Source: an uncultured Bacteroidota bacterium (GTDB lineage Bacteria > Bacteroidota > Bacteroidia > 2-12-FULL-35-15). Taken from it: a stretch of DNA of 7,013 nucleotides. The stretch spans positions 1-7,013 of the forward strand of contig CAILDT010000636.1 in the NCBI GenBank assembly GCA_903833025.1. The letters run 5' to 3'. Below the pieces are notes generated by a model. It searched no databases and had not been told where the DNA came from. It saw only the letters and a list, made by a program, of their open reading frames with translations. The position numbers were made by a program, and so were the translations under genes. Positions 1 through 5,721 of this stretch are shown in pieces (within the stretch, counting starts at the first letter, position 1; each line of letters begins with the position of its first letter).

Positions 1-1251
1 TGTCAGATTTTTGATTTTAATAGAATTCAAATTGAAGATATTGCACATCATTTGGCTTTTATTGCAAAGAGCGAAAACGTAAATGCGGAGGCAGATGCGT
101 TACATATTATTGCACAAAAAGCAGATGGTGCACTGCGTGATGCTTGTTCTATTTTCGACCAGATAGTTAGTTTTGCTGGTAACACGGTTACGTATAAAGC
201 GGTAATTGATAATTTAAATATACTTGATTACGATTATTATTTTCAGATAACAGATGCTATTTTAGGAGAAAATATTCCGCAGGCATTGTTGGTTTTTAAT
301 GAGATTTTGAATAATGGTTTCGATGGGCACAATTTTATTGCTGGGCTTGGCGACCATTTCCGCAATTTGTTAGTGAGTAAAGACGAGATAACGCTTCAGC
401 TTTTGGAAGTAGGCGCAAGTATAAAAGATAAATATAAGGAGCAAGCTGGCAAATGTGGTTTGGCTTTTTTGGTGAAGGGAATAACCATACTCAACAAAAC
501 GGATATACAATATAAGAGTAGTAAAAACCAGCGACTCCAAGTAGAGTTAGCGTTAATGCAACTTTGTTCTATCAATTCCATAGGAGTTGATACCGAAAAA
601 AAAAATGACATAATTAAGCCAAAAGAGAAGAGTAAGGAGAATGTAGTTGGGAGTCAGCAACCAACAACAGTATTGGCGAACAACAGCGTTAGCGAACAAC
701 AGCGTCAACCAGCAACTAATACTTCGACAAACTCAGTAACCGCACAACCAACAACCACTAAAAAACCAATAATACAAACATCTTCGCCCTCTATTACTCA
801 ACACATTAATCCTAAAAAAGAAACGGAAGTTATTGCTGTTAAAGAACAAGAACAGCCGGAAGTGGCAGCGAATATGCCCGAAAGAGCGTTTACACAAAAT
901 GGGTTGGAAAAATGTTGGAGTAAATATGCGGCAGATTTAAAAGCAAAAGGGAAAGAGTTTTATAGTGTTGCTTTGTTGAGTAAAAAGCCGATGTTAAAAG
1001 AAAACGCGATGATTGAATTTTCTATCAATAGCAAAACATTGGAGGAAACAATAAATGAAGACAAGATGAATTTGCTTGGGTATTTGCGAAAAGAACTTAA
1101 TAATTATACCATCCAATTAACGTTAGTGATGACTGCCTCGGACGAAAAAAATAGTTTGTACACCGCCAACGACCGCTATAAACGACTTGCAGAAAAAAAT
1201 CCGATAATGAATAGGTTCCGTCAAGCATTTGATTTAGATATTGAGTTTTAA
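1..1251 (+). CDS. dnaX: DNA polymerase III subunit gamma/tau, 5'-truncated by window edge
   Basis: DnaX forms the ATP-driven clamp loader that places the beta sliding clamp on primed DNA; its long tau form also ties the loader to the polymerase. The frame is open from base 1, giving 416 residues. By comparison with E. coli DnaX about 170 N-terminal residues (Walker A, zinc site, Walker B) are off the edge. Visible parts: a Cys-Gln-Ile-Phe-Asp-Phe stretch at residues 1-6 matching the end of the ATPase domain; the sensor-2 motif GALRD at 43-47 with Arg46; the helical collar domain (domain III) to about residue 193; a Thr/Gln/Asn/Lys-rich linker at about 199-298; and a C-terminal domain at about 300-416 (begins GLEKCW, ends with an NP...F.LD.EF pattern) typical of Bacteroidota tau. 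A TTG at 52-54 is internal leucine, not a start. A ten-A run lies at the collar/linker junction. The next gene begins 94 bases on. Confidence 0.94.
   Translation, partial: CQIFDFNRIQIEDIAHHLAFIAKSENVNAEADALHIIAQKADGALRDACSIFDQIVSFAGNTVTYKAVIDNLNILDYDYYFQITDAILGENIPQALLVFNEILNNGFDGHNFIAGLGDHFRNLLVSKDEITLQLLEVGASIKDKYKEQAGKCGLAFLVKGITILNKTDIQYKSSKNQRLQVELALMQLCSINSIGVDTEKKNDIIKPKEKSKENVVGSQQPTTVLANNSVSEQQRQPATNTSTNSVTAQPTTTKKPIIQTSSPSITQHINPKKETEVIAVKEQEQPEVAANMPERAFTQNGLEKCWSKYAADLKAKGKEFYSVALLSKKPMLKENAMIEFSINSKTLEETINEDKMNLLGYLRKELNNYTIQLTLVMTASDEKNSLYTANDRYKRLAEKNPIMNRFRQAFDLDIEF
582..613 (+). other. Candidate dnaX slippage site (A10 with SD-like element and out-of-frame stops)
   Basis: Seen directly: ten A residues at 596-605, the longest homopolymer in the window. 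In the main frame it reads Glu-Lys-Lys-Asn and continues into the tau linker. One added A, or a -1 ribosomal slip, gives Glu-Lys-Lys-Lys then TGA at 606-608. One lost A gives Glu-Lys-Lys-Met-Thr then TAA at 611-613. AGGAG at 582-586 ends nine bases before the run. Known: Thermus dnaX makes gamma by transcriptional slippage on an A-run, and E. coli dnaX uses A AAA AAG with an upstream SD-like stimulator. Inferred: a short product ending just after domain III. I see no strong downstream hairpin, which favours RNA polymerase slippage over ribosomal frameshifting. Confidence 0.55.
676..705 (+). repeat. 16-bp tandem duplication in the dnaX linker
   Basis: GCGAACAACAGCGTTA at 676-691 is followed directly by a second copy whose first 14 bases match (692-705). 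Because 16 is not a multiple of three, the two copies are read in different frames: the first gives Ala-Asn-Asn-Ser-Val and the second Ser-Glu-Gln-Gln-Arg. It lies in the low-complexity tau linker, where sequence is loosely constrained, so it is most simply a replication-slippage duplication. Confidence 0.7.
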
Positions 1252-1274
1252 GTTGAAAAAATAATTTCTTTTTC

Positions 1275-1305
1275 TTGATTTGTATGATTATTAATAATAA
1301 TTTCA
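1275..1305 (+). promoter_or_regulatory. Weak candidate Bacteroidota-type promoter for the signalling cluster
   Basis: The 94-base gap between dnaX and the response regulator is very A+T-rich. TTG at 1275-1277 is followed 20 bases later by TAATTTCA at 1298-1305, a partial match (TA plus two of the last four bases) to the -7 element TAnnTTTG used by the Bacteroidota primary sigma factor. A promoter is expected somewhere here because the gene function changes, but this particular match is poor and could be chance in A+T-rich sequence. Confidence 0.2.
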
Positions 1306-1345
1306 CAATCGAAAAAAATAAAGTTTAACATAAATAATAACAAAA

Positions 1346-1792
1346 ATGAACACAGAAAATTTAAGAGAAATAAATATTTTATTGGTAGAAGATAATCCGG
1401 GAGATGTTAGATTAACACAAGAGGTGCTGAAAGAGGGCAAAATAAGAAACACCTTAAACGTGGTAATGGATGGCGAAGAAGCACTACAATATTTACACAA
1501 AGAAGGAAAATATGCAAATATTGAACTGCCCGATATTATTTTGCTCGACCTTAACTTACCAAAAATAGATGGCAGAGAAGTGTTGGAACAAATAAAAAAA
1601 GACCCAAAACTAAAACGGATTCCTGTGATAGTGCTCACTACTTCGGATGCACAAAATGATATAATGAAAGTGTATGATAATCACGGTAACTGTTATATCA
1701 CCAAGCCAGTTGATTTCGACCAGTTTATAAATGTAGTAAAATCAATTGAAGATTTTTGGTTGATGGTTGTGAAACTACCACCCAATAAATAA
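1346..1792 (+). CDS. Single-domain response regulator, Rcp1-like
   Basis: A 148-residue receiver domain with no output domain. It should accept a phosphoryl group from a histidine kinase and signal by protein contact. All active-site positions are present: acidic pair Glu15-Asp16 (in VEDNPGD), phospho-acceptor Asp68 (in LLDLNLP), switch Thr98, and Lys120-Pro121, with Tyr117 near the aromatic switch position. The EDNPGD start, the LNLPKIDG stretch and the C-terminal FWL.VVKLP tail are the pattern of the Rcp1 family, the regulators that serve cyanobacterial phytochromes such as Cph1. The ATG at 1346 lies behind an A-rich leader (ATAACAAAA) with no Shine-Dalgarno site, normal for this phylum. 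The stop is 16 bases before the next gene, and a kinase with the matching HisKA subtype lies in the same run of genes, so it is the likely phosphodonor (inference). Family assignment is firm; the partner is not proven. Confidence 0.93.
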   Translation: MNTENLREINILLVEDNPGDVRLTQEVLKEGKIRNTLNVVMDGEEALQYLHKEGKYANIELPDIILLDLNLPKIDGREVLEQIKKDPKLKRIPVIVLTTSDAQNDIMKVYDNHGNCYITKPVDFDQFINVVKSIEDFWLMVVKLPPNK

Positions 1793-1808
1793 CTAAAAGA
1801 TATATTGA

Positions 1809-2204
1809 GTGATAGAACCTCCTAAAAATGTAGCGGTAATAAAATTCAAAAAACATTTGTTTTGGTATAATGCAGATGGAGTTTTATTTGGAAAGTCGAT
1901 ATTAGGAGAAGCATCAGAAGTAGCAGACATAGCTGAATTTATAGAATACTTTATAGCAAATTTAAAAGGTAATAAACTATGTATTCTTGTTGACTTTTCT
2001 AATGTTTCTAAATCGAATAAAGAAATAAGGGAATACGTGAATAAAGAATTTCCGAAGATGGCGAAAGCAGTAGCAATGATTTCGAAAACACCACTGGGAC
2101 GAATGATGGCGAATTTGTTTTTCAGTTTAAAAAAACAGCCATATCCAACTAAAATGTTTGAAAACGAAGAAGAAGCATTGGAATGGTTAAAACAATATTT
2201 ATAA
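1809..2204 (+). CDS. Small STAS-like (DUF7793-like) protein, probable signalling partner
   Basis: A 131-residue soluble protein with no signal peptide or membrane segment. The start is forced: TGA at 1806-1808 is in frame directly before GTG at 1809, and the next in-frame ATG is at residue 84, far inside the domain. The pattern resembles small Bacteroidota proteins annotated as STAS/SEC14-like or DUF7793: a beta-rich start with FWYNADGVLFG (18-28), a central strand ending in LVDFS (60-64, Asp62), REY at 74-76, TPLGRMMANLFF at 94-105, PTKMF at 113-117, and a final helix EEALEWLKQYL. In classical STAS anti-sigma antagonists a phosphorylated serine sits near this central strand; Ser64 is nearby but I cannot show it is equivalent. 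It sits 16 bases after the receiver gene and 51 before the kinase, so it is probably cotranscribed. A role in the kinase output is inference; its biochemical function is not known from this sequence. Confidence 0.75.
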   Translation: MIEPPKNVAVIKFKKHLFWYNADGVLFGKSILGEASEVADIAEFIEYFIANLKGNKLCILVDFSNVSKSNKEIREYVNKEFPKMAKAVAMISKTPLGRMMANLFFSLKKQPYPTKMFENEEEALEWLKQYL

Positions 2205-2255
2205 ATAAGAGCAAATTCTAAAATTAGTTTGGCAGCTAATTACTTCTAATAAACG

Positions 2256-5200
2256 ATGATAAAAAAATTACCAAACTATACTGGCATACGAAGCATAATA
2301 TCAATGCTGGTGGTAGCAGTTGGTTATATTTTTATTTCGCAAACGGGTTTTTTGCTTGGTTCGAGCAATAATAACATCACCACTTTATTGTCGGCTTCGG
2401 GTTTTGCTTTAGCCGCAATTTTATTATTAGGAAAAAAAGTTTTGCCTGGGATTATAGCTGGTTCTTTGGTGTTTTATTTTGTTTTATTTACTGTAGATGT
2501 ACATCGTTCAATAAACATTGCTGTTTTTTCTGCCAGTATTATTACACTTGGCAGTGCAATTCAGGCGTTGCTTGGGTATTACCTAATTGAAAAAACAATT
2601 AGTAGCAACAATCCCTTTGAGAAAACATCGAGTGTATATGGTTTCACATTCATCACCATTTTTATTTGTTTAATCTCAGCAGCAATTAATGCTTCTGTTT
2701 TTAACAACTTAAATTTAAAACCAGATACTTCATTTTCGGAATACTTTATCTCCACTTGGTTTGGCGACATTACTGGAATACTTATTATTACCCCTTTATT
2801 ATTTGGCTGGATGAAAAGAAAGAACAGTATTGCTTCACATTCTTATGTTGCAGAAACAATTCTTCTTTATTCTCTTATCCTATTTATTAGCGGATTTATA
2901 TTCCTCGATTTTTTCCCGTCCATCATCCATTTCAAAAAGGCATATCTTACCATTCCTCTTTTATTGTGGGCAGCAAAAAGATTTGAACAAAGAGAAGTAG
3001 TAACTTCAATGGCTATTTCGGCTGCCGTAGCCATATTGGCTACATTACAAAAAACTGGTCCATTTTCAAACGAACAAATAGACGATTCCTTTTTATCCTC
3101 TCAAATTTACGTTTCCATAATAAGTATAACAATATTATCTCTTAAGGCAGCTACCAACGAGCGGAATCAATCAGTACTTGAACTTGAAAAGGCACATAAT
3201 GAGTTATCGGTACTTGCAGAAGAACGAAAAACAAAACTAAATACAACGTTGCGGGAGGTGGAAGATTATCAAAAACGTATCGAGAATATTTTTAATGTGT
3301 TATTGAAATATACAATAATGGATTTTTCGGAAAAAGCGTCGGTAAGTGAAAGAGCAGATGAAATAGATGCTATTTCGGCGGGGCTGAATACGTTAGGTGA
3401 AGAATTACAATATGCTCTTTCTGCTGAAAAAAAATATACGGAAGATTTAGAAAACCTGAATTCTTTGTTGCAGGATAGTGAACAGCAAATACAAACTATT
3501 TTCGACCACGCTCCAGAAGCAATAATAGTGATGGATAGTGATGGTATAATAGACCGATGGAACCCAACAGCAGAAGAAATTTTCGGATGGAGTTCAACTG
3601 ATATAATTGGTAAACCATTTCACGAATTTGTTATTCCATTGAATCAAAGAGAGATATATTTAAAAGGCATAAAACACTTTTTGGTAGGAAGAAAAAAACA
3701 AGTTATTAACGCTCCACTTGAAATAGAAGTAATAAACCGACTGGGCAATAAATTTATAGTCGCGTTAAATGTTTCACCAACATTTATGAAAGGTAGATTT
3801 TTATTTATTGTTTTTGCAAGAGATATCACGGAGACAAAAAAGGCAGAGGAGAAATTGCATTACACTTCTTATATGGTAAACAACACTACAGATGCAATTT
3901 TTGCCAGTGATGAAAATATGAATATCACTTTTTGGAACAATGCCTGCGAAAAGTTGTATGGGTTTTCGGAAAGTGAAGTAGTTGGTAAACCGTATTTAGA
4001 AATTATAAAATCGGAACATAACGATACCACCACAATGGAATCTGCGTTAAAGCAACTAAAAGAAACAGGTTCGTGGAGTGGTGAAGTTTACCATTATTCA
4101 AAACAGGGAAAGCGTATTCCGGTGCTTTCATCTGATTCTGTATTGAGAGATAAAACAGAAAAAATGATTGGTTATATTTCGGTAACTAGAGATATTACAG
4201 AACGGATAAAAGCGGAGAAAGAATTAAAACGATCTCAACAGTTTTTGAATTCGGTGGTAGAGAACATACCTAATATGCTTTTTATAAAAGATGCAAGAGA
4301 TTTGAAATTTGTAGGATTAAACAAAGCAGGTGAAGAGTTATTAGGTTTTTCACGAAATGATTTGATAGGAAAAAACGACTATGATTTTTTTCCGAAAGAA
4401 GAAGCAGATTTTTTTACAGAAAAAGATAAATCTGTTTTAAGGGGTGGTGTGTTATATGAAATCCCAGAAGAAAAAATACATACAAAAAATAAAGGGGTGC
4501 GGGTTTTAGAAACAAAAAAAATTCCACTGTTTGATGAAAGAGGCAGACCAAAATATTTATTAGGTATCTCCAATGATATTACTGAACGGATAAAAATGGA
4601 GGAGCAGTTGAAAGAAAAATCGGAGGCACTTGCCCGCTCCAATACTGAATTGGAACAGTTTGCCTATGTGGCTTCCCACGATTTGCAGGAACCCCTCCGT
4701 ATGGTAAATAGTTATGTGCAATTGTTATCGAAAAGATATAAGGACAAATTAGACCAAGATGCTAATGATTTTATTGGCTATGCCGTGGATGGAAGTAACA
4801 GGATGAGAAACTTGATTAATAGCTTGTTGGAGTTTTCGCGTATGAACAGAGTAAAACCTTTTGAACAAGTAGATTTAAATTTATTGACAAAAGAGGTATT
4901 GCAGGATTTGAAAAATAGGATTACAGAAAGTAAAGCAATAATAAAAATAGAACCTTTACCTACAATATTTGGCGACCACGTTTTATTAAGCCAGTTGTTT
5001 ATTAATTTAATTTCGAATGCAATTAAATTTAGGGGAGATAATGACCCCGAAATTATCATTTCGTATAAAAAACAAAATGATGAATTTTTGTTTTCAGTAA
5101 AAGATAATGGGATTGGAATACAAGAGGAGTATGCTGAAAAGATATTTATTATTTTCCAACGATTACATTCAAAAGAAAAATATCCTGGAACTGGAATTGG

Positions 5201-5321
5201 TTTGGCGATTTGTAAAAAGATTGTGGAACGTCACGGTGGTAAAATTTGGATAGAATCAGAAATAGACAAAGGCACTACTTTTCACTTTACAATAAAAGAG
5301 AATTTAAAAAGTCCAGTTTAA
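2256..5321 (+). CDS. MASE1-PAS sensor histidine kinase with phytochrome-type HisKA
   Basis: A 1021-residue inner-membrane sensor kinase. Order: MASE1-type region of about eight to ten membrane segments at roughly 10-300 (SASGFALAAILLLGKK near 47-62, WFGDITGILIITPLL near 168-182, and an LLLWAAKRFE stretch after it); coiled coil at about 305-348; a HAMP-like segment at about 340-387 (DFSE...DEIDAISAGLNTLGEEL); PAS1 at about 408-530, PAS2 at about 537-650 and PAS3 at about 660-778, each ending in a DIT(E) motif (523, 646, 774) and a short connecting helix; HisKA with phospho-acceptor His808 in ASHDLQEPLR; HATPase with N-box Asn917 and Asn921, G1 box Asp950 to Ile955 (DNGIGI), an IFIIFQRLH F-box, and G2 box Gly978 to Leu983 (GTGIGL). 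All catalytic motifs are intact. There is no GAF or bilin-binding module, no LOV cysteine motif and no fused receiver, so phosphate must go to a separate receiver, probably the Rcp1-like one upstream. The ligand is unknown. Confidence 0.93.
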   Translation: MIKKLPNYTGIRSIISMLVVAVGYIFISQTGFLLGSSNNNITTLLSASGFALAAILLLGKKVLPGIIAGSLVFYFVLFTVDVHRSINIAVFSASIITLGSAIQALLGYYLIEKTISSNNPFEKTSSVYGFTFITIFICLISAAINASVFNNLNLKPDTSFSEYFISTWFGDITGILIITPLLFGWMKRKNSIASHSYVAETILLYSLILFISGFIFLDFFPSIIHFKKAYLTIPLLLWAAKRFEQREVVTSMAISAAVAILATLQKTGPFSNEQIDDSFLSSQIYVSIISITILSLKAATNERNQSVLELEKAHNELSVLAEERKTKLNTTLREVEDYQKRIENIFNVLLKYTIMDFSEKASVSERADEIDAISAGLNTLGEELQYALSAEKKYTEDLENLNSLLQDSEQQIQTIFDHAPEAIIVMDSDGIIDRWNPTAEEIFGWSSTDIIGKPFHEFVIPLNQREIYLKGIKHFLVGRKKQVINAPLEIEVINRLGNKFIVALNVSPTFMKGRFLFIVFARDITETKKAEEKLHYTSYMVNNTTDAIFASDENMNITFWNNACEKLYGFSESEVVGKPYLEIIKSEHNDTTTMESALKQLKETGSWSGEVYHYSKQGKRIPVLSSDSVLRDKTEKMIGYISVTRDITERIKAEKELKRSQQFLNSVVENIPNMLFIKDARDLKFVGLNKAGEELLGFSRNDLIGKNDYDFFPKEEADFFTEKDKSVLRGGVLYEIPEEKIHTKNKGVRVLETKKIPLFDERGRPKYLLGISNDITERIKMEEQLKEKSEALARSNTELEQFAYVASHDLQEPLRMVNSYVQLLSKRYKDKLDQDANDFIGYAVDGSNRMRNLINSLLEFSRMNRVKPFEQVDLNLLTKEVLQDLKNRITESKAIIKIEPLPTIFGDHVLLSQLFINLISNAIKFRGDNDPEIIISYKKQNDEFLFSVKDNGIGIQEEYAEKIFIIFQRLHSKEKYPGTGIGLAICKKIVERHGGKIWIESEIDKGTTFHFTIKENLKSPV

Positions 5322-5349
5322 TTACGCACTAACTCTACCTCTTGCGTAA
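5322..5349 (+). other. Perfect 7-bp inverted repeat at the kinase stop codon
   Basis: TTACGCA at 5322-5328 begins at the base after the kinase stop and is perfectly complementary to TGCGTAA at 5343-5349, with a 14-base pyrimidine-rich loop. No T-tract follows, so it is not a normal intrinsic terminator. It could be an mRNA 3'-end or processing hairpin, a protein-binding palindrome for the next gene, or chance. The arms are richer in G+C than the surrounding sequence. Confidence 0.4.
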
Positions 5350-5378
5350 AATTGGTTAATACAATTTAATATATAAAA

Positions 5379-5666
5379 ATGAAACCTAAAAAAACAATAC
5401 GATTGATTATTTATGAGTTAATAAAACTCGGAATCTGTTTTATCGCTTTCTATTTTTATAATCCAATACCTTTAACTGTATTTGTTATTGCTTTACCTGT
5501 TGATATTTTCAGCTATCTTATATTTAAAAAGAGAAAATGGAGATTTAAAAAATGGGTTTACATTTCCATCTTTCTTTATATGACTATATTTTTTGCAGAT
5601 TATGGGTGGTTTGAATCAGGGCACCAAGACCCGTTCTCTTTCTTATTAAGCTGTATAAATGGATAA
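5379..5666 (+). CDS. Small three-helix membrane protein of unknown function
   Basis: A 95-residue hydrophobic protein that I do not recognise. Three membrane segments can be seen: about 8-27 (after a basic KPKK N-terminus), 30-49, and 58-76. The loop between the second and third is strongly basic (KKRKWRFKK, 50-58). By the positive-inside rule this puts the N-terminus and the basic loop in the cytoplasm and the short C-terminal tail (about 77-95, GWFESGHQDPF...) outside. The ATG at 5379 follows an A+T-rich leader without a Shine-Dalgarno site. It starts 57 bases after the kinase stop, across the inverted repeat, and could be the last gene of the same transcript or separate. Its stop codon TAA at 5664-5666 abuts the A-rich base of the terminator hairpin. 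It looks real because of its consistent membrane topology and because it fills the gap before the convergent dnaK, but no family supports it. Confidence 0.65.
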   Translation: MKPKKTIRLIIYELIKLGICFIAFYFYNPIPLTVFVIALPVDIFSYLIFKKRKWRFKKWVYISIFLYMTIFFADYGWFESGHQDPFSFLLSCING

Positions 5667-5693
5667 AAAACGTTCCACATTTCTGTGGAACGT
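5665..5693 (-). terminator. Intrinsic terminator of dnaK, possibly bidirectional
   Basis: A perfect 9-bp stem, CGTTCCACA at 5671-5679 and TGTGGAACG at 5684-5692, closes a TTTC loop; an extra A-T pair (5670/5693) extends it to 10 bp. Read on the minus strand, the hairpin lies about 30 bases after the dnaK stop and is followed by six T residues (complement of 5665-5670), a textbook rho-independent terminator. On the plus strand the following bases TCTTCTATT are only moderately T-rich, so it may also weakly stop transcripts from the upstream small membrane-protein gene, whose stop codon overlaps its base. Confidence 0.87.
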
Positions 5694-5721
5694 CTTCTAT
5701 TCACCCAAAAACAAAAACAAA

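Noticed and set aside
52..54. TTG as a possible start of the first gene
   Set aside because: The frame is open to base 1 and the upstream residues continue the conserved DnaX sequence, so the gene is simply cut by the window edge.
1255..1274. GAAAAA/TTTTTC inverted repeat after dnaX as a terminator
   Set aside because: Only a six-pair, almost pure A-T stem with an eight-base loop; expected by chance in such A+T-rich sequence and too weak to call.
1303..1638. Minus-strand open frame of 111 codons opposite the response regulator
   Set aside because: The Ser/Phe/Ile-rich composition is what the reverse strand of an A-rich receiver gene gives, and the plus-strand gene has complete family motifs.
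2222..2241. AATTAG/CTAATT inverted repeat before the kinase gene
   Set aside because: Six mostly A-T pairs around an eight-base loop, with no T-tract and no match to a known operator; not distinguishable from chance.
3480..4585. Possible LOV or chromophore-binding photosensor within the PAS array
   Set aside because: None of the three PAS domains shows the LOV-type cysteine motif (GxNCRFLQ), and there is no GAF/PHY module, so the phytochrome likeness is limited to the kinase core and the receiver.
4778..5059. Minus-strand open frame of 93 codons opposite the kinase HisKA/HATPase region
   Set aside because: Antisense to intact catalytic motifs, with no recognisable domain or start signal.
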